Source of the DNA: an uncultured Collinsella sp. | GTDB lineage: Bacteria; Actinomycetota; Coriobacteriia; Coriobacteriales; Coriobacteriaceae | Direction of reading: 5' to 3' | Assembly (NCBI GenBank): GCA_900541205.1 | Contig: UQIV01000011.1 | Location: 5,964-69,963, forward strand | DNA: 64,000 nt | Part shown: positions 9,146 through 17,890 of the stretch, in pieces | How the letters are laid out: each line of letters begins with the position of its first letter | How positions within the stretch are numbered: position 1 is the stretch's first letter | Translations under genes and position numbers: made by a program | The notes under the pieces: generated by a model | Database searches by the model: none | What the model was told of the DNA's origin: nothing | What the model saw: only the letters and a program-made list of their open reading frames with translations

Positions 9146-9233
9146 ATGGTGGTTTAGCTGCGGTTTTGTCGATTGCTTTGGTTGCTTTGGCTTGGCTAGC
9201 ACCCACGAATTTAAAATCGGGGGCAAAAAGTTC

Positions 9234-9263
9234 TTGGTAAACCACGTGCGGCTATGTTAGTAT
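9234..9263 (+). promoter_or_regulatory. Probable promoter of tRNA-Val
   Basis: TTGGTA at 9234-9239 and TAGTAT at 9258-9263, spaced by 18 bases, end about 20 bases before the tRNA. Both boxes differ from consensus at one or two positions. Confidence 0.45.
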
Positions 9264-9283
9264 CTCTTTTGCCGAAAGGCGAC

Positions 9284-9358
9284 GGGCGATTGGCTCAGGG
9301 GTAGAGCATATCCTTCACACGGATGGGGTCACAAGTTCGAATCTTGTATCGCCCACCA
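9284..9358 (+). tRNA. tRNA-Val (CAC)
   Basis: The acceptor GGGCGAT (9284-9290) pairs with the ATCGCCC before the encoded ACCA end. The anticodon loop TTCACAC places CAC at positions 34-36, reading GTG valine codons. The T-arm contains GTTCGAATC. The 3' CCA is encoded. Confidence 0.95.
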
Positions 9359-9369
9359 TCTAAAGTACA

Positions 9370-9399
9370 GGTCAGAGGTGTTAAGCCTCTGGCCTTTTT
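9370..9399 (+). terminator. Terminator of tRNA-Val
   Basis: A 9-bp stem with one G-T pair (9370-9378/9386-9394) is followed by five T at 9395-9399. Confidence 0.8.
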
Positions 9400-9736
9400 C
9401 TTGTTGACACCAAGGGTGATTCCAAAACGAATCGTAGTCGTATAAGGCGTCATTTTTTTCGCACCCTTTTTGCTGACGCCATTGCATGTTTTGTATAAAA
9501 CGCATGCGTATTTTCATTGAATTCCCCATGTGATCCGCGCGCAAATGTGGAGACAGGGACCACATGCCCAAAGCTCCTTCCAGCGGTTTTCTATCACACG
9601 ACGGTTTTTCGGCGGAACTCGGCATGCTTTTGTCAGCATTTGGTTTGCTTCCCGTACTTACCCGCATGATGCCCCGGTAGATAATCGGCCATGCCCGCAA
9701 TCCGCACGGCCTACGGTCGAAACCAGGGGAGGCCAC
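9400..9736. other. Intergenic, nothing supported
   Basis: These 337 bases precede the PD-(D/E)XK-like gene. The open frame extends upstream through here but has no ribosome site and reads as non-protein-like. I see no gene, RNA or strong repeat. Confidence 0.5.
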
Positions 9737-10894
9737 ATGGACGAAATCGTCTGCGCAAACACCGCATTCCGCTACTGGCGCTGCCCACCGCAGGTGCATG
9801 ACCTCTACCCGCGCCTACCCAGCTCCGATGACGGCTGGCGGGCCCTATCCCAAGCCCCTTTCGTAACCGATGTCCTCAAGACCCCGATTATCGCTGTTGC
9901 TTCGCCAGGTTGTTGTAATCACCACTCGGGATTGCGCTCCACTATTCGCTGGGAAGGGGCTTCGGATACCGGCACAACAACCGACACTCATTTAGGCTTT
10001 AGCGTCACCAATCCGCTTAACACGTTATTTACTATGACACGCTTTGTGTCCCAAATAGATCTCGTACTGGCTATGTACGAACTTTGCGGCTGGTTTTCTG
10101 TTTTCGAGCCGACCCCCGCTGTCGAAATGCAGTTAAAAATCGCGTTAAAGGAGAATCGCAATTCCAGCACGCAGGATCTGTTCGAACTTGGAGAAGGCGA
10201 AGACGAGATTCCTTGGAAACGAGTTTATGCCCGCACAACCGTAAAGGCCCCAGCAAATGAAGGCCAAACGAACAATCACGAGGATGGAAGAGAGGTTACG
10301 AAACTCAAAGGTACTTCGCTTTGGATGAGAAAGCCACTCATCGAACTGAGCGACTTGCATCGATTCGCCGAAAAGGTCAAAAGTCAAATGTGGGGAAAGC
10401 AGTTTTATGATGCCACTCAGCAGGTTATCGGCATTGCTGCATCTCCACTCGAGGTCGCGGGGGTCCTGCTTCTAAGTCGTTCTCGACGTCTAGGTGGTTC
10501 AGGATTCAGATACGTATACCTCAACGATTTAACCCCTCTATCCGAGGAAGCCCAAAACATCGCAGGTCAAAAGGTTTGCTACGGTGACATCGTGATTGTA
10601 AACCCAATCCTAATGAAGGCAGCAATTATCGAAATCCAAGGTGAGGTCATCCATGGGTCAGGCGCGGTACTTGACCAAGATGCGGAGCGCATGACTGCGC
10701 TCCAGAGCATGGGTTTCGATGTGTTCCTGGTAACCCACGATATGCTTAACGACAAAAAACAGCTAGACGCCATAGTCAAAAGCGTCTGCAGTCGTTTGGG
10801 GATTCGATATAAAGCCAAATCCGAGGCAATGAAGCGCGCCGAGACGCGACTGCGAGCAAATGTTCTGTGCAACTGGTTGGAACTCGGAAATTAG
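9737..10894 (+). CDS. Protein with PD-(D/E)XK-like nuclease core
   Basis: This 385-residue protein starts at the ATG at 9737, which has GGGGAGG at 9726-9732. The region after residue 270 has the order of a DUF559/Vsr-like PD-(D/E)XK fold: Asp284 in 'GDIVIVNP', then Glu299-X-Gln301 in 'IIEIQGE'. A helix with Asp and Arg and a final strand 'GFDVFLVT' follow. Gln at the usual Lys position is a known variant in the superfamily. The first 250 residues, cysteine- and tryptophan-containing, resemble no family I can name but recall AbiEi-like two-part proteins common in Coriobacteria. It is probably cytosolic; activity on DNA is an inference from the motif spacing. Confidence 0.55.
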   Translation: MDEIVCANTAFRYWRCPPQVHDLYPRLPSSDDGWRALSQAPFVTDVLKTPIIAVASPGCCNHHSGLRSTIRWEGASDTGTTTDTHLGFSVTNPLNTLFTMTRFVSQIDLVLAMYELCGWFSVFEPTPAVEMQLKIALKENRNSSTQDLFELGEGEDEIPWKRVYARTTVKAPANEGQTNNHEDGREVTKLKGTSLWMRKPLIELSDLHRFAEKVKSQMWGKQFYDATQQVIGIAASPLEVAGVLLLSRSRRLGGSGFRYVYLNDLTPLSEEAQNIAGQKVCYGDIVIVNPILMKAAIIEIQGEVIHGSGAVLDQDAERMTALQSMGFDVFLVTHDMLNDKKQLDAIVKSVCSRLGIRYKAKSEAMKRAETRLRANVLCNWLELGN

Positions 10895-11346
10895 CCGGCG
10901 ACAAGGCGCTAGAACGACCTAGTTTTCCTGCTAGTGAATTAGTATCATTTCAAAACTATGCCGGATTACGGGGCTGGACCTGGACCGGCCGTCCATACCC
11001 TGCATTTCGCTAAATGCGCAAGTCATCTACCTGCGGTTTTGATTTTACCGATTACGGCATGCTCGGGGGTTCCCGGCCTGGCCCCGTAAACCGGCATGGT
11101 TTTGAAATCGCCGGGTCGGCGGGAGCGCGATTGGCCCCGATAATGGGCCCGGCGCCGGCGGGATGGTCGTTGGGCGGATGGCGGCCCGTGGGGTGGAAGC
11201 GAAAACCGGCGAGCGGCGGAGCCCGAGATGCCCTGGGCGCGCCCCGCGGGCCGGATCCGGCATCGCGGGTCCCTTGCCCTCGAGTCCGTGCCGCGCTCTC
11301 GTCCCAGCGGCGCCCGCGCCCCCGGAAAGTTTTTCCAAAATTGCCC
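10895..11346. other. GC-rich intergenic region
   Basis: These 452 bases become very GC-rich after 11050. Long frames exist on both strands, but they lack start sites and protein-like composition, as expected from base bias. I see no supported gene. Confidence 0.5.
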
Positions 11347-11375
11347 TTGCATCGCCGTGAGAGTTCCCGTATAGT
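11347..11375 (+). promoter_or_regulatory. Promoter of tRNA-Ala
   Basis: TTGCAT at 11347-11352 and TATAGT at 11370-11375 are spaced by 17 bases and end 12 bases before the tRNA. Confidence 0.7.
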
Positions 11376-11387
11376 ACTTCTTCGCAC

Positions 11388-11460
11388 GGGGGCGTAGCTC
11401 AGCTGGGAGAGCGCTTGACTGGCAGTCAAGAGGTCAGGGGTTCGATCCCCCTCGTCTCCA
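11388..11460 (+). tRNA. tRNA-Ala (GGC)
   Basis: A seven-base acceptor (11388-11394) pairs with 11453-11459 through two G-T wobbles. The anticodon loop CTGGCAG gives GGC. The T-loop TTCGATC is standard. The bases after the discriminator A at 11460 are CCC, so the CCA end is not encoded here, unlike the Val and Pro tRNAs in this window. Confidence 0.93.
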
Positions 11461-11476
11461 CCCGAGCATTGAATGA

Positions 11477-11504
11477 GGCTCCAACGCAAGTTGGGGCCTT
11501 TTTT
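11477..11504 (+). terminator. Terminator of tRNA-Ala
   Basis: A 9-bp stem (11477-11485/11490-11498) with a GCAA tetraloop is followed by six T. It separates the tRNA from the ABC-F gene 32 bases on. Confidence 0.8.
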
Positions 11505-11535
11505 CATATTGGCACACAAGGTCAAAGGCGGCACC

Positions 11536-13569
11536 ATGATCCTCCTGGTCGACAAGATCGAAAAAAGCTTCGGCGCGCGCGTCCTCTTTAGCGGCGCATC
11601 CTTCCAGATCAACCCCGGCGAGCGCTTCGCGCTCGTGGGCCCCAACGGCGCCGGCAAAACCACCATGCTCAAGATCATCATGGGCATCGACAGCCCCGAC
11701 GCCGGCCAGGTCCAGTACGCCAAGGACTGCCAGGTAGGCTACCTAGAGCAGGAAACCAACCTGGAGCAAAAGGACACCACCATCCTCGCCGAGGTCATGG
11801 CCGCTGCCAAGGAAATCCGCCGCATGGGCGAGCGCGCCAACGAGCTACAGGCCCAGATCACCGAGCTCTCCGAACAGGGAAAGGACGTCGACGCACTCCT
11901 TAACGAGTATGGCCAGGTCCAGGACCGCTTTGAGCACCTGGGCGGCTACGAACTCGAGAGCAACGCCCGCAAGATTCTGTCCGGCCTGGGCTTTAAGGTA
12001 ACCGACTTTGAGCGTCCATGCTCCGAGTTCTCGGGCGGCTGGCAGATGCGCATCGCGCTTGCCAAGCTCTTCCTGCGCCACCCCGACCTGCTGCTTCTGG
12101 ACGAGCCCACCAACCACCTGGACCTCGAGAGCGTCCAGTGGCTGCGCGGCTTTATCGCCAACTACGACGGCGCCGTCCTCATCGTCAGTCACGACCGCGC
12201 TTTTATGGACGCCTGCGTCGACCACGTCGCGGCTCTCGAAAACCGTCGCGTGACCACCTACACCGGCAACTACAGCAGCTACCTCAAGCAGCGCGAGGAC
12301 AACCTGGAACAGATGCGCACCAAGCGAGCCGCCCAGGAGCGTGACATCGCCCACATGCAGGTCTTCGTTGACAAATTCCGCTATAAGCCCACCAAGGCCG
12401 CCCAGGCGCAGGAGCGCATCCGCAAGATCGAGCAGATCAAAAAGGAACTTGTCATCCTGCCCGAGGGCCACAAGCACATCGACTTTAAGTTCCCCGATCC
12501 GCCGCGCTCCGGCGACATGGTCGTGGGCCTCGAGGGTGTATCCAAGTCCTACGGCGACAAGCACATCTACAGCGACATCGACCTCAAGCTCTACCGCGGT
12601 GAGCACGTGGCGCTCGTCGGCCCCAACGGCGCCGGCAAGTCCACCCTCATGAAGATCATCGCCGGTCTGGAGCCGCCCACTACCGGCACGCGCGACCTGG
12701 GCACCAACGTGGGCGTGGCCTACTACGCCCAGCACGCACTCGAGGGCATGAACGAGTCCAATACCGTCCTGCAAGAGATCGACACCGTCACGCCCAAGTG
12801 GACCGTACCGCAGCAGCGCAGCCTGCTGGGCGCCTTCCTGTTTAGCGACAACGATTCCATCGAAAAGCAGGTTCGCGTCCTCTCCGGAGGCGAAAAGGCG
12901 CGTCTGGCCCTGGCCAAAATGCTCGTGGCCCCTGAGGCGCTCCTGTGCCTGGACGAGCCCACCAACCACCTGGACATCGACTCGGTGGACATGCTCGAGA
13001 ACGCCCTGCAAAACTTCCCCGGCACCATCGTGCTGATCAGCCACGACGAGCACCTGGTGCGCGCCGTTGCCAACCGCATCATTGACATCCGCGATGGCAA
13101 GGTCACGGTCTACGACGGCGACTACGACTACTACCTCTACAAGCGCGAGGACCTCGCAGCCCGCGCCGCTGCCGAGGCGGCAGGGGAGAGTGCGCCGGCC
13201 ACGGCCAAGTCCGCCAAGGTCACCGCGGCCCAGCCCGATGCGCCCGCCGCCGCTTCCAAGCCTGCCGAGGGCAAAAAGACCAAGGAGCAAAAGCGCGCCG
13301 AGGCCCAGGCCCGCGCTGCGCTCAACAAAAAGCTCAAGGGCGTGCGCAACCAGCTCAAGAAGATCGAGACGGAGCTCGACAAAAAGCGCGCCCGCTATGA
13401 CGAGCTTATGGAATTGATGGCGAGCGAAGAGCTTTATGCCGATCAGGACAAGTTCAACGCCGCGCTGGGGGAATATAACGGCCTTAAGCAAGAGCTGCCC
13501 AAGCTCGAGGATGAATGGCTGGAGCTTTCCACCCAGATCGAAGAGGAGACCGCGCGTGAACTCTCGTAA
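11536..13569 (+). CDS. ABC-F family ATP-binding protein
   Basis: This is a 677-residue cytosolic protein with two ABC ATPase domains and no membrane part. The Walker A loops are GPNGAGKT (35-42) and GPNGAGKS (362-369). Each domain has an SGG signature and a Walker B ending LDEPTNHLD, the ABC-F hallmark. The linker of about 80 residues is charged and helical, as in the ribosome P-site-reaching arm. The C-terminus carries an Ala/Lys-rich spacer and a coiled coil as in Uup/YdiF proteins. Such proteins act on stalled ribosomes; some give antibiotic resistance, but this full-length C-terminal type is usually housekeeping. The start at 11536 precedes 'ILLVDKIEKSFG'. It overlaps the next gene by 14 nt. 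Confidence 0.9.
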   Translation: MILLVDKIEKSFGARVLFSGASFQINPGERFALVGPNGAGKTTMLKIIMGIDSPDAGQVQYAKDCQVGYLEQETNLEQKDTTILAEVMAAAKEIRRMGERANELQAQITELSEQGKDVDALLNEYGQVQDRFEHLGGYELESNARKILSGLGFKVTDFERPCSEFSGGWQMRIALAKLFLRHPDLLLLDEPTNHLDLESVQWLRGFIANYDGAVLIVSHDRAFMDACVDHVAALENRRVTTYTGNYSSYLKQREDNLEQMRTKRAAQERDIAHMQVFVDKFRYKPTKAAQAQERIRKIEQIKKELVILPEGHKHIDFKFPDPPRSGDMVVGLEGVSKSYGDKHIYSDIDLKLYRGEHVALVGPNGAGKSTLMKIIAGLEPPTTGTRDLGTNVGVAYYAQHALEGMNESNTVLQEIDTVTPKWTVPQQRSLLGAFLFSDNDSIEKQVRVLSGGEKARLALAKMLVAPEALLCLDEPTNHLDIDSVDMLENALQNFPGTIVLISHDEHLVRAVANRIIDIRDGKVTVYDGDYDYYLYKREDLAARAAAEAAGESAPATAKSAKVTAAQPDAPAAASKPAEGKKTKEQKRAEAQARAALNKKLKGVRNQLKKIETELDKKRARYDELMELMASEELYADQDKFNAALGEYNGLKQELPKLEDEWLELSTQIEEETARELS

Positions 13570-13852
13570 GGCCACCGCCGTGGCGATGAGCATCATCGCC
13601 ACCGCCTGTCGCATCTGCGGCATCTTTATGAGCGCGATGACCGTGCTGCTGTGTTTTAGCGGCCTCACCGCCAAGCTGCAGATCGTGGGCTTTGTCGTTG
13701 AGCTTTCGCGCGCACTGCCGAGCGCCATTGCAGGCTACGGCGTTATCACCTCGCCCTTTGGCGGCGTGTTCCGCCTGGATTATGCCATCGTCGCCGTCAT
13801 TCTGTTTGTGGCCGACTACCTGCTCACGCGCACCTCGCGCCGCGTCCGCTAG
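13556..13852 (+). CDS. Small two-helix membrane protein
   Basis: This 98-residue protein begins at a GTG at 13556 inside the last codons of the ABC-F gene, with GAGGAG just before. It has a hydrophobic helix at about residues 8-40 and a second at about 70-90, then a basic end (TRTSRRVR), suggesting a cytosolic C-terminus. I do not recognise a family. The tight coupling with the ABC-F and protease genes suggests one transcript, not necessarily one function. Confidence 0.65.
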   Translation: MNSRKATAVAMSIIATACRICGIFMSAMTVLLCFSGLTAKLQIVGFVVELSRALPSAIAGYGVITSPFGGVFRLDYAIVAVILFVADYLLTRTSRRVR

Positions 13853-13861
13853 GGGAGCACC

Positions 13862-14545
13862 ATGTCCAGCAGCTACCTCATGAACCTGCTCGCCAGCGCG
13901 ATTGCCGTCATCGTGGGCATCGTTATCCACGAGAGCGCGCACGCAGCCGCGGCCTGGGCACTCGGCGATAAGACGGCCCGTTCGCGCGGACGCGTCTCGC
14001 TCAACCCGCTCAACCATATCGACCCGTTTGGCACCATCATCCTGCCGCTGCTCATGCTCGCAGCCGGTGGCCCGGTGTTTGCCTTCGCCAAGCCCGTGCC
14101 CGTCTACCTCAACAACCTCAAGCACCCCAAGCGCGACGAGGTCCTGGTGAGCGTAGCCGGCCCCGCATCGAACATCGCACTCGCGTGTCTTGCTGCCGCC
14201 CTCATGCGCCTGACCTATGGCAACCTCTACACCAGCATGTCATTTGCCCTGGCGTCGCAAATTATGAACTTCGGCGCCACGTTTATCGTGGTCAACTTGT
14301 CGCTCGCGTTCTTTAACCTCATCCCGATCCCGCCGCTCGACGGCTCATCGATTATCGTGCCGTTCCTCAAGGGCAAGGCGCTCGCCAACTACTACCGCCT
14401 GCAGCAATACGCCATGCCCATCCTCATCCTGGTTCTGTACCTGTTGCCCATGTGGACCGGCATCGATGTGATCGGCCGCTATTTCGACGTTACCGTGTAT
14501 CCACTTGCTGAGCAGCTGCTTAACTTCGCAATCGCCGGTATCTAA
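13862..14545 (+). CDS. Site-2 protease family (M50) membrane metalloprotease
   Basis: This 227-residue polytopic membrane protein has the zinc-binding HESAH motif (HExxH) at 23-27 in the first helix. The distal motif 'NLIPIPPLDGS' with Asp160 completes the metal site. The short form without PDZ domains matches the YwhC/Rip3-like branch often found next to scpAB in Gram-positive bacteria. It would cleave membrane-embedded substrates; these are unknown here. It starts nine bases after the preceding stop with GGGGAG before the ATG, and is followed by scpA. Confidence 0.88.
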   Translation: MSSSYLMNLLASAIAVIVGIVIHESAHAAAAWALGDKTARSRGRVSLNPLNHIDPFGTIILPLLMLAAGGPVFAFAKPVPVYLNNLKHPKRDEVLVSVAGPASNIALACLAAALMRLTYGNLYTSMSFALASQIMNFGATFIVVNLSLAFFNLIPIPPLDGSSIIVPFLKGKALANYYRLQQYAMPILILVLYLLPMWTGIDVIGRYFDVTVYPLAEQLLNFAIAGI

Positions 14546-14629
14546 GGTAAACTAACAGGTCGACCGTGCAAAACGGTCGCAACATGCACCCAAACCGCGC
14601 CGCGAAGGCGCCGTCAAAGGAGGTCGAAG

Positions 14630-15442
14630 ATGTCGTATCGCGTGTCGACGCAGGTCTACAGCGGACCGTTCGACCTGCTGCTGCAGCTGGTAACCCGCCA
14701 AAAAGTAGATATCGGCGCCATCTCCATCAGCGAGGTGGCCGAGCAGTACCTTGCCGAGGCCGAGCGCATCGAGGCGCTGGACCTGGACGTGGCGAGCGAC
14801 TTTTTGCTGGTCGCGGCAACCCTTTTGGACATCAAGGCTGCCTCTCTGGTGCCGCAGGAGGCCCCGCGCAAAGTCGATGGCGACGATGACGAGTTCGACG
14901 AAGACCTTGAGGAGCTCAGCACGCTTGACGGCGACGCCCTGCGCGAGGTCCTGATCCAGCGCCTGATTGCCTACAAGCAGTTTAAAGGCGCGGCTGCAGC
15001 CCTCGGTGCCCGCATGCAGGCCGAAAGCCGCATGCACCCGCGTGTGGCCGGCCCCGACCCCGAGTTCCTAGGCCTTATGCCCGACTACCTTGCCGGCATC
15101 ACGCTGCGCGGTCTCGCCGTCATCTGCGCCGACCTGGACGGGAAGCGACAGACCTTCTTGCTGGAGGCCGAGCACGTGGCACCCCATCGCGTTCCGCTCG
15201 ACCTGACGGTGGCCTCAGTCGACCGCTTTACCATGGCGCACCAAACCTGCACCTTCCGCGAGCTACTGGACGGCGATGCCACCACCGAGCAGCTCGTCGT
15301 CACCTTCCTAGCTATGCTTGAGCTCGCCAAGCGCGGCTCGCTCACGCTGAGCCAGGACGAGATCTTTGGAACCATCCGTATCAACCGCGTCGAAGGCGCC
15401 GAGGCCTATGTGCCCGGCGAGGGCCCCGAGCTCACCGAATAG
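14630..15442 (+). CDS. scpA: Segregation and condensation protein A
   Basis: ScpA is the kleisin subunit that bridges the two heads of the SMC dimer. This protein has 270 residues, normal for the family. The N-terminal SMC-binding helices contain 'FDLLLQLVTRQKVDIGAISISEVAEQYL', with the conserved 'GPFDLLL..I....i.I..i....i..QYL' pattern split over residues 11-45. An acidic linker follows at about 85-105, and a C-terminal winged-helix region starts after 200. AAAGGAGG stands before the ATG. scpB follows after 11 bases. Confidence 0.93.
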   Translation: MSYRVSTQVYSGPFDLLLQLVTRQKVDIGAISISEVAEQYLAEAERIEALDLDVASDFLLVAATLLDIKAASLVPQEAPRKVDGDDDEFDEDLEELSTLDGDALREVLIQRLIAYKQFKGAAAALGARMQAESRMHPRVAGPDPEFLGLMPDYLAGITLRGLAVICADLDGKRQTFLLEAEHVAPHRVPLDLTVASVDRFTMAHQTCTFRELLDGDATTEQLVVTFLAMLELAKRGSLTLSQDEIFGTIRINRVEGAEAYVPGEGPELTE

Positions 15443-15453
15443 GAGCCGCAACC

Positions 15454-16173
15454 ATGTCAACCCTTTCCACGCTGGAGGCAAACAGCCTCAAAGGCGCCCT
15501 CGAGGCGCTGCTGCTGGTGTCAAGCGACCCAGTGAGTGCGCCCGCGCTGGCCGGCGCACTGGATATCGCCCCCGGCGAGTGCGCGTCGCTGCTCGCCGAG
15601 CTCAAGGTTGAGTACGAGGAGGCCAACCGCGGCTTTCAGCTGCGCGAGGTCGCCGGCGGCTGGCGCCTGTTCACGCACCCCGCCTACCACGACGTGGTCG
15701 AGGCCTATGTGTTGAGCTGGGACACGCAAAAGCTGTCCCAGGCGGCGCTCGAAACCCTGGCCGTCATCGCATACCACCAGCCCGTAACGCGCGAGGTGGT
15801 CAAGGGCATCCGCGGCGTCAACTCAGACGGCGTCATCGCGTCGCTCGTGGACAAGGGTCTGGTGCGCGAGCTCGGCCGTGACCCCCAGCGCGGTCAGGCC
15901 ATCATTTACGGCACGACCAACGCCTTCTTGGAAAAGTTCGGTCTGCGCTCCACCCGCGACCTGCCCGATCTGGAGCAGTTTGCCCCCGACGAGCAGTCGC
16001 GCCAGTTTATCCGCGAGCGCCTGAGCGGCCGCAGCATTCAGTCTACGCTCGAGGAACAGGCCGAAGATCTGGACGAAGAGCGCGAACTGATCGATACCGA
16101 TGTTGAGGACACCGATGAAGAGGAGCTTCTGCTCACAGGTGCTACCTCGGAGGATATACATGACGAGGACTAA
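15454..16173 (+). CDS. scpB: Segregation and condensation protein B
   Basis: ScpB is the winged-helix (kite) partner of ScpA in the SMC condensin. This 239-residue protein contains two winged-helix domains, with the family hallmark 'ALETLAVIAYHQPVTREVV..IRGV' near residues 95-125. The C-terminal 50 residues are a strongly acidic tail, longer than in many homologues. The ribosome site TAGGAG overlaps the scpA stop. The last 14 nt overlap the start of the next gene. Confidence 0.93.
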   Translation: MSTLSTLEANSLKGALEALLLVSSDPVSAPALAGALDIAPGECASLLAELKVEYEEANRGFQLREVAGGWRLFTHPAYHDVVEAYVLSWDTQKLSQAALETLAVIAYHQPVTREVVKGIRGVNSDGVIASLVDKGLVRELGRDPQRGQAIIYGTTNAFLEKFGLRSTRDLPDLEQFAPDEQSRQFIRERLSGRSIQSTLEEQAEDLDEERELIDTDVEDTDEEELLLTGATSEDIHDED

Positions 16174-17134
16174 CGAAGCAGGGGAGACGCGCGTCGCAAG
16201 CGCCACGGACACCGCAGCGCCCGTAGGCGACGCGGTGTCCGTCTACCCGCACACCATGCGCCTGCAGCGCTTTTTGGCACGCGCGGGCGTGGCGAGCCGT
16301 CGCGGCTCAGAGGACCTGATGACCGCTGGCCGCGTGACCGTCAACGGCCAGGTCGCGACCGAGCTGGGCACCAAGGTCGATGTCGACCACGATCACATTG
16401 AGGTCGACGGCATGCCCGTCAAGCTCGACCAGGGCGCCGTATACCTGATGCTCTACAAGCCGACCGGCTACCTCACCACCATGAGCGACCCGCAGGAGCG
16501 CCCTTGTGTGGCCGACCTGGTCCCGCGCGACCGCTTTCCGGGGCTCTTTCCGGTGGGCCGCCTGGACCGCGACACCACGGGACTGTTGCTCTTCACGACC
16601 GACGGCGACCTTTCGCAGGACCTGCTGCATCCCAGCAAGCATGTCTATAAGACCTACCAGGCACTCGTGGATGGCCAACTGACCGATCGAGACTTGGAAC
16701 CACTCCGCCGCGGCATCGAGCTCGACGACGGCCCGTGCCAGCCGGCAATCTGTCGCATCATCAACGCGCGCGAGGCTGAAGCCGTGGCCCCGCAGGGTGT
16801 GAAGCCCGGTACCACCGCCGTGGAGGTCATCATCCGCGAGGGACGCAAGAACCAGGTCAAGCGCATGCTGAGCAAGATTCACCATCCGGTAATCCGTCTG
16901 CACCGCTGCAACTTTGCCGGCCTGGAGCTCAAGGACGTGGCCAAGGGCTCGTGGCGCGAGCTCACCGACCGCGAGGTGCAGATCCTCAAAAGCGGTGGCA
17001 TCCCGCCCAAGCAGGCGAGCGCCAAGCGCAACGGCAGCAAGCCCCAAGACACGCCCGCCAGCCGCACGCGTCACCACGGCAGCCACGGCTCCGCACCCAA
17101 GCGCAACACCTATCGCGAGCGCTACACGGGCTAG
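16160..17134 (+). CDS. rluB: 23S rRNA pseudouridine synthase, RluB/RsuA family
   Basis: This 324-residue enzyme isomerises uridine to pseudouridine in rRNA. After an about 30-residue leader comes an S4 RNA-binding domain ('MRLQRFLARAGVASRRGSEDLM'). The catalytic domain carries 'GRLDRDTTGLLL', with Asp136 in the family position of the catalytic aspartate. 'EGRKNQVKRML' near 235 is also typical. The Lys/Arg/Ser-rich C-terminal tail (about 285-324) is disordered and probably RNA-binding. The ATG at 16160 has CGGAGGA just before it and lies inside the end of scpB; an upstream in-frame codon at 16100 would overlap scpB far more. Confidence 0.9.
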   Translation: MTRTNEAGETRVASATDTAAPVGDAVSVYPHTMRLQRFLARAGVASRRGSEDLMTAGRVTVNGQVATELGTKVDVDHDHIEVDGMPVKLDQGAVYLMLYKPTGYLTTMSDPQERPCVADLVPRDRFPGLFPVGRLDRDTTGLLLFTTDGDLSQDLLHPSKHVYKTYQALVDGQLTDRDLEPLRRGIELDDGPCQPAICRIINAREAEAVAPQGVKPGTTAVEVIIREGRKNQVKRMLSKIHHPVIRLHRCNFAGLELKDVAKGSWRELTDREVQILKSGGIPPKQASAKRNGSKPQDTPASRTRHHGSHGSAPKRNTYRERYTG

Positions 17135-17200
17135 GCAACAAGCCGCGCCCCAACGCCCGCGAACCATACCAGCACGTCAACCATCGAAAGGAAGCATTGC

Positions 17201-17887
17201 ATGATCGTCGCCATCGACGGCCCCGCCGGTTCCGGCAAGTCCACCATCGCCAAGGAGATCGCCCGCCAGCTGGGCTTTAACAAGCTCGACACGGGCGCCA
17301 TGTATCGCGCCGTCACCTTCGCCGCGCTCGACCGCGGCATCGATCTAGACGACGAGGCGGCAATCGACGCCCTCGCCAAGCAGATCGAGATCCGCTTTAC
17401 CAACGGCACCGGCGAGGACACGCGCCTGACCATCGACGAACAGGACGCTTCGGCCGCCATCCGCACCCCGCAGGTCGACGCCAACGTGTCCAAGGTCTCT
17501 GCCTATCCGGGCGTGCGCGCCGCCATGCTCATCCATCAGCGCCGTGCCGCCGAAGACCGCGATATCGTGGCCGAGGGTCGCGACATCGGAACCGTCGTGT
17601 TCCCTAACGCGCAGGTCAAGGTCTTCCTGACCGCCGACCCGCGCGAGCGCGCCCGCCGCCGCGTGCTGCAGCGTCACCAAAACGACGCCCAGCCGCTCAC
17701 GTCCGAGCAGCTCGAAGCCGAGGTCAATGAGACGCTCGACGCCCTTAAGCAGCGCGACAAGCTCGACAGTAGCCGCGAGGTCGCCCCGCTCGTGCCCGCC
17801 GAGGACGCCGTGCACGTCGACTCCACCGCCCACACCATCGATGAGGTCGTCTCGATAATCGAGGACCTTATCAACCAAAGGAGGTAG
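17201..17887 (+). CDS. cmk: Cytidylate kinase
   Basis: This enzyme phosphorylates CMP and dCMP with ATP. It has 228 residues, with P-loop GPAGSGKS at 7-14. The CMP-binding segment 'LDTGAMYRAVT' follows, then 'EGRDIGTVVFPNA' and the lid region 'RARRRVLQRH', all in family order. AAAGGAAG precedes the ATG. The position between rluB and a plsC-like gene is typical of Gram-positive bacteria, where cmk, plsC and ispH/der cluster. Confidence 0.95.
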   Translation: MIVAIDGPAGSGKSTIAKEIARQLGFNKLDTGAMYRAVTFAALDRGIDLDDEAAIDALAKQIEIRFTNGTGEDTRLTIDEQDASAAIRTPQVDANVSKVSAYPGVRAAMLIHQRRAAEDRDIVAEGRDIGTVVFPNAQVKVFLTADPRERARRRVLQRHQNDAQPLTSEQLEAEVNETLDALKQRDKLDSSREVAPLVPAEDAVHVDSTAHTIDEVVSIIEDLINQRR

Positions 17888-17890
17888 CCC

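Noticed and set aside
11845..13728. 627-codon open frame on the minus strand opposite the ABC-F gene
   Set aside because: It is a shadow: Val/Leu/Ala/Gly-rich with no motif, opposite a gene with complete ABC-F signatures.
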